This document shows, piece after piece, positions 1 through 6,192 of a DNA stretch of 7,521 nucleotides. Below the pieces are notes generated by a model. It ran no database searches. It saw only the letters and a list, made by a program, of their open reading frames with translations, and was not told where the DNA came from. Location: positions 1-7,521 of the forward strand of contig JAKQGS010000112.1 in the NCBI GenBank assembly GCA_029556045.1, given 5' to 3'. This DNA comes from Pseudomonadota bacterium (GTDB lineage Bacteria > Bdellovibrionota > Oligoflexia > Oligoflexales > Oligoflexaceae). The position numbers and the translations under genes are program-made. Every line of letters starts with the position of its first letter. Position 1 is the stretch's first letter.

Positions 1-1
1 A

Positions 2-1327
2 CCCAATGGTTTTGCCTATAAAAATGCCGGCATCAAGATGGATCTCAGCGAAGGAAAGATATTCGACTTTAACACTAATCTGACCTCGTCGCAGTTCAGC
101 AATCTCAAGTTGGTACACTCATTCGGTGATCTATCCCAGAGCTACCTCTATTATCGTTTTGGCGCCAAACACGAAGATCTCAAGACGATGCCACGCATGC
201 CCATGCACACGGCAGCGGCACCGGATTGTTATGGCCTGACGGTGTTTGCACGCTGGTTGAAGTCCTACGACCCCAACCTCAGCGCTGAAGAGATCAATTC
301 CTATACCCCCGATCTCCCCTGCACCGCAGCCAATGAATTCAAAGCAGAAAAAATTCCATGGGTGGATGAAGACTTCACCGAGCCGTCCGTTTACACCCCA
401 CGACGGGACGACTGGCAAAACCATGAGGTGGGAATGCCCAGTAGCTACCGGGATCTAAGGTTTGACAATAAGCTGGCGCAACTTGCCAAAAAGCCCTATG
501 CGGTGGACTTCTGGGCGACCCGTGGAAAGCAATGCCACCTGCCGGAGGTCAAACTCACTGACAAAGACGTCGATCCTTGGATGGTCAAGCATGACGAGCG
601 TGGACGCCCCATGAAAGATCCCGACGGCAACTATATCCCCGCCCGGGGTTCATCCATCAACGAGTTATATTATAACACCCCGGGTGCCTACTTCTTTAAC
701 CGGACCTGCACCAAATGCCATGGCCGCGACGGTGGCGGTGATGGCCCCATCGCCAAGAGTCTGTTTCAGGCGTCCGGTGGCACCATCCGGGTTGCCAACT
801 TCGTGAAAGGTATGTTTGGCAATAATGGCGCCAATATTGGCCGGTTTGTGCAACCGGACGATCGGGGACAACCCTACAATTTCGGTGGCAACTATTTTAT
901 CTGGATGGCCATGGAAGGCACCAACATGGCTGTTCCGGATGGTATGAGTCTGGGAGACCTGCTAGGGCCCCACAAAGCCAAAATGTTGAACTCCATCCGC
1001 GATGCCTGCATCCGGCAGATCGAGACGCACCCCAAGCATCCCAACCGTCAGTTTGATCGTGAATATCGTATGCTCGCGGACGTTTGCCTGCATAACAACA
1101 ATCCCCGTGGCGGATTCCTGGGTTCAAAATCCGGACTCCTGCACCCGGATCTCCAGTTCAAACCTGGCACGGAAGAGCCTGTGAATCGCGCCTTCCTGGA
1201 TCAGTGGGCCGACCGCGCCGCCATCAATGCGGGATGGACTATATACGAATATGTCAAATCGCAGCTGGCGGTGGGCAAACGAGCCATTGCGCAGAATGAA
1301 TGTGAGCTCTTAGAATCGGCACCTTAA
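2..1327 (+). CDS. c-type cytochrome domain protein, 5'-truncated by the window edge
   Basis: The reading frame is open from base 2, so the first visible ATG (38) is probably internal and the true start lies upstream; 441 residues are visible. A single haem-c site CTKCH sits at visible residues 236-240, followed by a Gly-rich GRDGGGDGP stretch typical of class I cytochrome c domains. A plausible distal haem ligand is Met309 in GTNMAVP, about 70 residues later. The roughly 230 residues before the haem site and the last 130 match no domain I recognise. Family knowledge implies export and haem attachment in the periplasm, and a role in electron transfer, but the signal peptide and the redox partner are not visible. 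An additional Cys-His (GKQCHLP) is not a CxxCH motif. The gene converges on the antiporter gene, with stop codons 17 bp apart. The cytochrome assignment is firm; the specific function is unknown. Confidence 0.75.
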   Translation, partial: PNGFAYKNAGIKMDLSEGKIFDFNTNLTSSQFSNLKLVHSFGDLSQSYLYYRFGAKHEDLKTMPRMPMHTAAAPDCYGLTVFARWLKSYDPNLSAEEINSYTPDLPCTAANEFKAEKIPWVDEDFTEPSVYTPRRDDWQNHEVGMPSSYRDLRFDNKLAQLAKKPYAVDFWATRGKQCHLPEVKLTDKDVDPWMVKHDERGRPMKDPDGNYIPARGSSINELYYNTPGAYFFNRTCTKCHGRDGGGDGPIAKSLFQASGGTIRVANFVKGMFGNNGANIGRFVQPDDRGQPYNFGGNYFIWMAMEGTNMAVPDGMSLGDLLGPHKAKMLNSIRDACIRQIETHPKHPNRQFDREYRMLADVCLHNNNPRGGFLGSKSGLLHPDLQFKPGTEEPVNRAFLDQWADRAAINAGWTIYEYVKSQLAVGKRAIAQNECELLESAP

Positions 1328-1344
1328 ATCTCTGTCCACGTCAT

Positions 1345-2514
1345 CTAACCGGGAAGATAATCCACTTCCCGGGCCATGATTTTGCGATGTAAAAGCTTAC
1401 CAAGGATGGTCGGTAACACGGTCACGGTGATTGTATATATGATTAATGCCCCGATCCATTCCCGGGGAAGAGTTGCATATTCGATCAACATCCCCGCCAT
1501 GACCAAACCGAAGACAAGGTTCGGCAATAAGGACAAGGCAATATTATTGCTGGAAATAAACGTTTCACGCAAGACCACCTTGCGATGCAGCATTATAGTA
1601 AAAACCCGGACAAATCCGACAACCACAATCAGGAATACCCCGATGATTAACGCTCTTATGGAAAACATGTCCGCCTTGAGATTGATCCCAGCCCTCAGAA
1701 AGTAAAACGGCATAAAAAAAGAGGCAAACAGCTTGAGAGATTGCATGAGATTATGCAGGGGCATCGATTGCAGACTGTTTTCAAATCGCCGTGCGATAAC
1801 CCCCACGATAAAGGCACCGACCAAATAGTAGGCTCCAATCTTTTTGGTGATCATGCCCGCCATGATGGCCATCATCAGCAAAAAACTGAATTCTGAACCT
1901 GGAGCATGGGGGGTGATATAACGTACAAATCCCTTAAATAAAGCCGGCAACGCCACCATCAAAATGACAAGATAAACGCTGGAAACCCCAAAATCGGCAG
2001 CACTATCGCTCTTCGACAGGGCAAACATCAGCACCAGAGCCACCAATTCCGCCGCAATGGCCAGATTCTTAATCCATGCTGCGGTTTCTTTGGTGACGCC
2101 ACTGCGATCCAGTTGATCCAGAATAAATCCAACCGACGGCGTAAAGAGAGCCAGACTGAATAGACCGGCATCCCGCAAGCTGAACGAAAACCCCTTGATG
2201 AGGATCATGATTGAGCCGGCCAACAGGGTAAAACGAATCGCCACATGCTGGATCAAAATACGTTTCTGTTTAATCAACTCTTCCAGCTCAACTTCCAGGC
2301 CGGCAAATAAAAACAGTGCCGAAATGCCGATCGTGGATAAAAGCTGGATGGTGGGGTCCCCCAATCCCACACCTAGGATGGGTCCCAATAAGATACCGAA
2401 ACTAAAAGCGGTCAGTGCCGGAGGAATTTCATAACGCAGGAGGATACGAGGCACCACAAAAAGGATGAAAATCATCAAACTATAAAAAACTTCTGGTGCC
2501 AGAAAATGCTCCAT
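1345..2514 (-). CDS. CPA2-type cation:proton antiporter, membrane domain only
   Basis: This is a 389-residue, very hydrophobic protein with about a dozen membrane segments, matching the Na+/H+ exchanger fold of the KefB/GerN/NapA (CPA2) group. Seen motifs are FLFAGLEVE (residues 68-76), TPSVG (125-129), the GAYYLVGAFIVGV segment (227-239) and the FFMPFYFLRAG segment (266-276). It ends shortly after the last membrane segment, so it lacks the C-terminal RCK/TrkA-N domain of KefB and KefC. The core ion-binding site, usually Asp-Asp or Gln-Asp, appears here as Ala155-Glu156 in NLAIAAELVAL, which is an unusual substitution. The start was set at ATG 2514 because a GAGGT ribosome site lies 10 bp upstream; a GTG four codons earlier (2526) overlaps that site and has none of its own. 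It follows the Ca2+/Na+ exchanger gene by 58 bp and is probably co-transcribed. The transported cation (Na+ or K+) cannot be read from the sequence. Confidence 0.88.
   Translation of the reverse strand: MEHFLAPEVFYSLMIFILFVVPRILLRYEIPPALTAFSFGILLGPILGVGLGDPTIQLLSTIGISALFLFAGLEVELEELIKQKRILIQHVAIRFTLLAGSIMILIKGFSFSLRDAGLFSLALFTPSVGFILDQLDRSGVTKETAAWIKNLAIAAELVALVLMFALSKSDSAADFGVSSVYLVILMVALPALFKGFVRYITPHAPGSEFSFLLMMAIMAGMITKKIGAYYLVGAFIVGVIARRFENSLQSMPLHNLMQSLKLFASFFMPFYFLRAGINLKADMFSIRALIIGVFLIVVVGFVRVFTIMLHRKVVLRETFISSNNIALSLLPNLVFGLVMAGMLIEYATLPREWIGALIIYTITVTVLPTILGKLLHRKIMAREVDYLPG
1349..1372. repeat. 8-bp inverted repeat at the convergent gene ends
   Basis: CCGGGAAG (1349-1356) and CTTCCCGG (1365-1372) are perfect inverted copies with an 8-base spacer, located within the last codons of the antiporter gene and 21 bp after the cytochrome stop. 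A hairpin here could end the plus-strand cytochrome transcript; only four T occur, 7 bases after the stem, so terminator function is uncertain. Confidence 0.4.
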
Positions 2515-2524
2515 GTCGATTTCC

Positions 2525-2529
2525 ACCTC
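2525..2529 (-). promoter_or_regulatory. Ribosome binding site that sets the antiporter start
   Basis: GAGGT on the minus strand (2529-2525) lies 10 bases before ATG 2514 and overlaps the alternative GTG at 2526, which argues for the ATG. Confidence 0.55.
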
Positions 2530-2533
2530 ACTG

Positions 2534-2551
2534 TGAGCGTTTTGTCGCTCA
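2534..2551 (-). repeat. Hairpin between the two antiporter genes
   Basis: TGAGCG and CGCTCA (plus-strand 2534-2539 and 2546-2551) are perfect inverted copies with a 6-base loop. No T-run follows on the minus strand. It sits 4 bases upstream of the GAGGT ribosome site of the downstream antiporter, and an overlapping palindrome CTCACTGTGAG (2527-2537) includes part of that site. Confidence 0.35.
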
Positions 2552-2572
2552 GGTTGTCTGCGTAGGGTCTAA

Positions 2573-3493
2573 TTATATTGATTTGGAGAAAAGAACGGTA
2601 GCGACAAAATAGACCACGCACAGGGATAGAAGAATATATCCTTTAGCCTGGGGTAAGATACCCCGCTTGTCCGGAAACACCAGAAAAACAGTAACGAGAC
2701 TGAAAATGATGGAAATCATGACCTGCTGGAGGGAACCCTTAATGGGATGAATAACCGCTGCCATCCCGATAATGAACAGATTGTTAAATATGTTGCTGCC
2801 CAGAGCTGTACCTAGGCCTATGGCGTCTTGATTTTTGAGCCTAGCCATAATAACAGTGGCCAATTCAGGAGTTGACGTTCCAAAGGCGATCAAAGTGGCA
2901 CCCACAGCGTAGGTATTGAGTTGGTAGGATGCGGCGATTTCCAAGCCACCGGTCACAATAAATCGCCCAGAGGCTATCAATAACGCAATACCGATGAGGG
3001 AAAATAGCATCGCTTGGTGGGGTTTTACCCCAATAACTTCTGCCGCATCGCTTGGACTTCTGAGGGATTCTCTGGCGCAAAAAAATAGCCATATGGCAAA
3101 AACACCTAATAGCAAAAGACCATCATAGAACGAAAGCTGTCCGTCCATGACCAGGGCCGCAAGCAACACCGGTGCTCCAAATGCCGTGTAGGTGTCCCGT
3201 TCCATAGCGCTGCGCTGCGCCTTAATCGGCGCAAACACCAATGCGATGCCAAGAATCAGAGCAATATTCACAATATTGCTACCCAGGGCATCTCCCATGG
3301 CAATTTCTGGCGTACCCTGGCTTGCAGCGCGGATCGCCACGGCCGCCTCAGGACTTGAGGTGGCAAATGCTGCAACCGTAGCCCCAATAATACCGGGGGG
3401 GATTCTGAAAAATGCCGACAATCCGATCACACCACGGACAAATAACTCTCCGCCAAAACCTGCCGCGATGATTCCAAGAATCAGCAACATCAT
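2573..3493 (-). CDS. Calcium/sodium antiporter of the CaCA family (YrbG-like)
   Basis: This 306-residue inner-membrane protein has about ten membrane segments and the two inverted alpha repeats that define cation/Ca2+ exchangers. Alpha-1 spans about residues 37-82, with TSSPE (Glu49) and GSNIVN (Asn76). Alpha-2 spans about residues 198-243, with GTSTPE (Glu210) and GSNIFN (Asn237). The spacing of 27 residues between each Glu and Asn matches the ion-binding geometry of the archaeal exchanger NCX_Mj. Both halves carry Asn at the second site, where NCX_Mj has one Asp; this resembles K+-independent NCX proteins rather than NCKX. The expected role is Ca2+ export driven by Na+ or H+ entry. ATG 3493 is chosen because GGGAGGT lies 7 bp upstream; a second ATG follows immediately. 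It is the first gene of a likely two-gene antiporter unit and is divergent from the lipoprotein gene at 3671. Length is normal for the family. Confidence 0.92.
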   Translation of the reverse strand: MMLLILGIIAAGFGGELFVRGVIGLSAFFRIPPGIIGATVAAFATSSPEAAVAIRAASQGTPEIAMGDALGSNIVNIALILGIALVFAPIKAQRSAMERDTYTAFGAPVLLAALVMDGQLSFYDGLLLLGVFAIWLFFCARESLRSPSDAAEVIGVKPHQAMLFSLIGIALLIASGRFIVTGGLEIAASYQLNTYAVGATLIAFGTSTPELATVIMARLKNQDAIGLGTALGSNIFNNLFIIGMAAVIHPIKGSLQQVMISIIFSLVTVFLVFPDKRGILPQAKGYILLSLCVVYFVATVLFSKSI

Positions 3494-3579
3494 GATCCTG
3501 ACCTCCCATTTTCGACTCCCGGGGATTGGTAACCCAACACGCCTCCGGAAGATCCTATTTTAATTGCATAAAAACATGA

Positions 3580-3597
3580 TTTTATCAATTGATTAAA
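3580..3597. promoter_or_regulatory. 18-bp dyad, possible operator in the divergent control region
   Basis: TTTTATCAATTGATTAAA is symmetric at 8 of 9 base pairs around AATT, with the core ATCAATTGAT perfect. It lies in the AT-rich gap between the divergent Ca2+/Na+ exchanger (start 3493) and lipoprotein (start 3671). A minus-strand TTGATA (3588-3583) falls within it, with TAAAAT at 3562-3557 about 20 bp further on, a spacing that is too long for a confident promoter. Confidence 0.35.
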
Positions 3598-3670
3598 GAT
3601 TTTCTCTAAAAACCCGAAAAGAGACTGAACAGTATCCAAGACGATAGGAATATACAGGAGCACCGTCACC

Positions 3671-4729
3671 ATGCTTAAGCACTCTCGCTCAACTCTTCTC
3701 AGCATGATCGTTTTTTCCATTGCTGCGACGGCATGCGGGGAAAAACAGGTGCTGGATGAACGCTCCAAAATCGCATCGACTGCTGGAGCGCCACAGGGCG
3801 GTGATGCCGGTTCGCAATCCGGTGGAATTCCTGGCGGTTCAGAGGATCAATTGGATCAAGTCCCGTCGGGAGATGACAGTTCCACCCAACAAAAACCTGC
3901 CCCCTCAGATTTTAAAATTGAAGATCTCGGGGATTTCCCGGAAATCAAATTAACCGGCAAAGTTACTGTCGATGGGAAAGATCCTGACTTTATAGCCAAT
4001 ACCATAGCCAGCAGTCGGCTCCCTGACAATAGAATGGTTTTTTTCCAAAAAGATGGCTCATCCATCATTGCCAATACAGAATCCAAGGAACTGAATCGCG
4101 TCACCTCCTCGATCCAGGATCTTAAGACGCAAGGTGGACAGATTCTCTCGATGGGTGACAACGACTTCTGGTTTTTTTCCGAAAAACGGGTGTCACGCAG
4201 TCCACTTTTTAAGGGTAGCAAGCCCGTGACCGACAAAGATCTTTTGGATTTTGATCTGGGAGGTATTAAACACACTTTAGCGGGATTTAAAATCCTCGCA
4301 GTTACTCCGGTAGCCCTGATCGTCGGCAATGATGCGGGCTTGATTACTGCCTTCCTGATCAAAGGTACCACCTTCCAGGTATACGACGCCATGATACCCA
4401 TCGCTCCGGGTGAAAAAATCCCACTGCTTGGTGCTGGACTTACGGATTCATCACTGGGGTTATGGGTGGCCAGTGAAAAAGTCATGTATGTCATCCGGGA
4501 CGTTGCATCCGACAAAAACACCAACTGGGGTAAATACACCGTTAAAGCGTCCACCGGCGAAGGCACCATTCAATCGCTGGCTATGATCATCGCGGAAAAG
4601 GCGCCATCTTCCATCGTCGGCAGAGGCTTTGGGTTTAACGGTCAGGGCTTCTTTTCCCAGGAAGCCCTTGACCTCAAGGGGATTCCAGCGGCAGAGCCGC
4701 CAGCGGTTCCTGCCCCAGTCAATCCCTAG
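3671..4729 (+). CDS. Predicted lipoprotein of unknown function (352 aa)
   Basis: A basic start (KHSR), a hydrophobic core and the lipobox ATAC ending at Cys22 indicate a signal peptide cut by LspA and a lipid-anchored envelope protein. Residues 23-80 form a low-complexity Gly/Ser/Pro/Gln/Asp tether without aromatic residues. The rest (about 81-335) alternates short hydrophobic stretches with turns, including FWFFSEKRV and LWVASEKVMYV, compatible with a beta-rich, perhaps propeller-like fold, but I recognise no family. The last 14 residues are Pro/Ala-rich. Residue +2 after the Cys is Gly, not Asp, so no E. coli-type inner-membrane retention signal is present. The ATG is preceded by AGGAG with 10 bp spacing. 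The gene stands alone between the divergent control region and a strong terminator, so it is probably monocistronic. Location is well supported; function is not. Confidence 0.8.
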   Translation: MLKHSRSTLLSMIVFSIAATACGEKQVLDERSKIASTAGAPQGGDAGSQSGGIPGGSEDQLDQVPSGDDSSTQQKPAPSDFKIEDLGDFPEIKLTGKVTVDGKDPDFIANTIASSRLPDNRMVFFQKDGSSIIANTESKELNRVTSSIQDLKTQGGQILSMGDNDFWFFSEKRVSRSPLFKGSKPVTDKDLLDFDLGGIKHTLAGFKILAVTPVALIVGNDAGLITAFLIKGTTFQVYDAMIPIAPGEKIPLLGAGLTDSSLGLWVASEKVMYVIRDVASDKNTNWGKYTVKASTGEGTIQSLAMIIAEKAPSSIVGRGFGFNGQGFFSQEALDLKGIPAAEPPAVPAPVNP

Positions 4730-4767
4730 AACTCTGCCTTTTTCTGCGTTAAAAAATACCATTCTTT

Positions 4768-4804
4768 AGGCCTGGGTCCCCACGGACCAGGCCTCTTGGT
4801 TTTT
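4768..4804 (+). terminator. Rho-independent terminator after the lipoprotein gene
   Basis: AGGCCTGGGTCC (4768-4779) pairs with GGACCAGGCCT (4784-4794) across a CCAC loop, with a single bulged G, and a run of five T (4800-4804) follows after CTTGG. The stem is 11 bp and mostly G-C. It lies 38 bp after the lipoprotein stop and separates that gene from the ligase-family gene, which therefore needs its own promoter. Confidence 0.9.
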
Positions 4805-4805
4805 A

Positions 4806-4835
4806 GTGGCAGCGACTTGTTTTCTCCCCTAGAAT
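4806..4835 (+). promoter_or_regulatory. Candidate sigma70-type promoter for the ligase-family gene
   Basis: GTGGCA (4806-4811, 4 of 6 to TTGACA) and TAGAAT (4830-4835, 5 of 6 to TATAAT) are separated by 18 bp, immediately after the terminator and about 40 bp before the TTG start. Position makes it sensible; the -35 box is weak. Transcription from it would begin near 4842 and would omit the ATG at 4834. Confidence 0.35.
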
Positions 4836-4878
4836 GAAAACGTTTTCAGACACCATAGCTGCGGAAAATACAATTTGA
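4834..4878 (+). other. 14-codon mini-ORF overlapping the ligase-family start
   Basis: ATG 4834 opens a short frame reading MKTFSDTIAAENTI and stops at TGA 4876-4878, so TTGA joins its stop with the TTG start of the ligase-family gene. No ribosome site precedes it and a candidate -10 box overlaps its ATG. It may be chance, a coupled leader, or the original N-terminus of the ligase shifted out of frame by one base. Confidence 0.2.
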
Positions 4879-6059
4879 ACCTATTGCCTCTTTTTCTCCT
4901 GATCACCGCGCTACCCTTGGGTATTGCAGCCCAAAATATATTGAGCGCTATCGCGCTTCTTTTGATGATCACTCTCATGTTCAAGTCTCCAGATCACCGC
5001 ACTCAATGGGCCATGCTCCCCCTGCGGCAGGTTGGTTTAACATTTGCTTTTGTCGCGACGATTATCGTGGCAACCCTGCTGAATCCCGCCAATCCACACC
5101 AGAATTTCGCGGGTGAACTCCTCGGCCATATCAATTGGGTCCTGTTACCAGGTTTGTGCTGGATGGTTTATGGCAACGCCATACCTCAAAAGGAGTGGGA
5201 CAAGCTGGCTGATTGGGCGATGACGATCGTGATGATTTGGGGGGGAGTGGCTCTATCCCAATATCTCTTTGATTGGCGGCTGTCCGGATCCACACTTATT
5301 TCGGGAGGACGACGTGCGCAAGGTTTTTACTCCCATCCTCTCACTTTGGCCTACGCCTGTCTTGTGACCGTGCCCTGGTCTCTGCATCAATTTTTTAGTA
5401 AACCACGCCATTGGCGATCCTGGGGGTTTCTGGGAGGCACTACCGCTTTGGTGGTGCTGTCGCAATCTCGGACCGTGCAGGCGGTCTATCTGATTTTATT
5501 TTTGTTCTTTTGCCTCGCCAGCCTCCAAGGGCGCCGTCGCTGGTTAGCCCTGAGCACCTGCTTCATGCTGGCGGTTTCTGCAATGGTCATTCCGAATCCC
5601 TTCACCTGGAAATTTCGTCAAACTTTTACGGAGCAGGGTGTGGATCGCCATAGCCCTTACCGTGACGACCGGCTGGCATTTTGGAAGATCCATGCGGACA
5701 TGGTGCGGGAACGTCCCCTATTAGGTCATGGAGCGGATCTTGATACCGCGTATCGCACTCCCTATTACAAGTCCAATGGCCTAGATGACTTTATCAAAAA
5801 GTACGAGGCCCATAACATGTACCTGCAGATGGCGGCCAACGGCGGCCTTATCGCCCTGGGGATTTGGATCCTTTGGCTGTGGGGAGAGATCAGCATCATT
5901 CGCAGATCCCTGTCACAGATGGCCTTACAACGAGTACTGATAGCGACATGGGCCGCCTATCTTGTGGCGGGTCTGACGCAAAATGCCTTTCAGGATGGAG
6001 AGGTCCGTTTCGCCATGACACTCCTGGTCGGAGCCGCCTGGCTAAAACGCGCCCCCTGA
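4875..6059 (+). CDS. O-antigen ligase / polymerase family membrane protein (Wzy_C domain)
   Basis: This 394-residue polytopic protein has about ten or more membrane segments and the Wzy_C signature. SQSRT (Arg199) precedes a membrane segment. A long loop then carries RLAFW (266-270) and RPLLGHG (280-286), ending in AHNMYLQMAANGG (312-324) with the conserved His313-Asn314. In WaaL enzymes the matching Arg and His residues sit in the periplasmic loop that joins O-antigen from undecaprenyl diphosphate to lipid A-core. Polysaccharide polymerases and other glycan ligases share this fold, so the exact substrate is open. No glycosyltransferase neighbours are present to narrow it. The start is TTG 4875, the first usable codon after an in-frame stop at 4830; only a weak GGA lies upstream. 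It overlaps the stop of a 14-codon ATG mini-ORF (4834-4878), so the N-terminus is uncertain. It is convergent with lspA. Confidence 0.85.
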   Translation: MNLLPLFLLITALPLGIAAQNILSAIALLLMITLMFKSPDHRTQWAMLPLRQVGLTFAFVATIIVATLLNPANPHQNFAGELLGHINWVLLPGLCWMVYGNAIPQKEWDKLADWAMTIVMIWGGVALSQYLFDWRLSGSTLISGGRRAQGFYSHPLTLAYACLVTVPWSLHQFFSKPRHWRSWGFLGGTTALVVLSQSRTVQAVYLILFLFFCLASLQGRRRWLALSTCFMLAVSAMVIPNPFTWKFRQTFTEQGVDRHSPYRDDRLAFWKIHADMVRERPLLGHGADLDTAYRTPYYKSNGLDDFIKKYEAHNMYLQMAANGGLIALGIWILWLWGEISIIRRSLSQMALQRVLIATWAAYLVAGLTQNAFQDGEVRFAMTLLVGAAWLKRAP

Positions 6060-6068
6060 CACCACTAA

Positions 6069-6192
6069 GGCGTGTCCTCATTTCGTTCGAGACAAGGCGC
6101 GAAAGCCTTGAGGGACGAGACATACCTTAAATGGGTAGGCGATGACTGAATGGCTTGAGCAACGCAGTATTCGGGCGAAATGAGTACACGCC
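6069..6192. repeat. 124-bp inverted-repeat element between convergent genes
   Basis: The outer 17 bp (6069-6085, GGCGTGTCCTCATTTCG) and the last 17 bp (6176-6192) are inverted copies with one mismatch. In RNA the stem could continue inward through two G-U pairs and CGA/TCG (6086-6090 with 6171-6175). Inside are a perfect hairpin CAAGGC-GCGAAA-GCCTTG (6093-6110) and a weaker central stem around CATACC/GGTAGG (6121-6139). The element begins 9 bp after the ligase-family stop and ends at the base before the lspA stop codon, with no coding potential. This resembles REP- or MITE-like dispersed intergenic repeats, and I have a general memory of similar repeats in related lineages, but the copy number cannot be judged from one window. 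It could act as a bidirectional transcript end, although no T-run follows either arm. Confidence 0.7.

Noticed and set aside
3490..3768. 92-codon minus-strand frame spanning the divergent control region
   Set aside because: It overlaps the lipoprotein start and the control region, has no ribosome site that I can see, and its sequence resembles no protein.
3856..4569. 237-codon minus-strand frame inside the 352-residue lipoprotein gene
   Set aside because: It is fully antisense and Ser/Pro-rich, with no recognisable motif. The plus-strand gene has a signal peptide, ribosome site and terminator.
6093..6110. Stand-alone rho-independent terminator for the ligase-family gene
   Set aside because: The CAAGGC/GCCTTG hairpin has no T-run after it and is better explained as an internal arm of the 124-bp inverted-repeat element.
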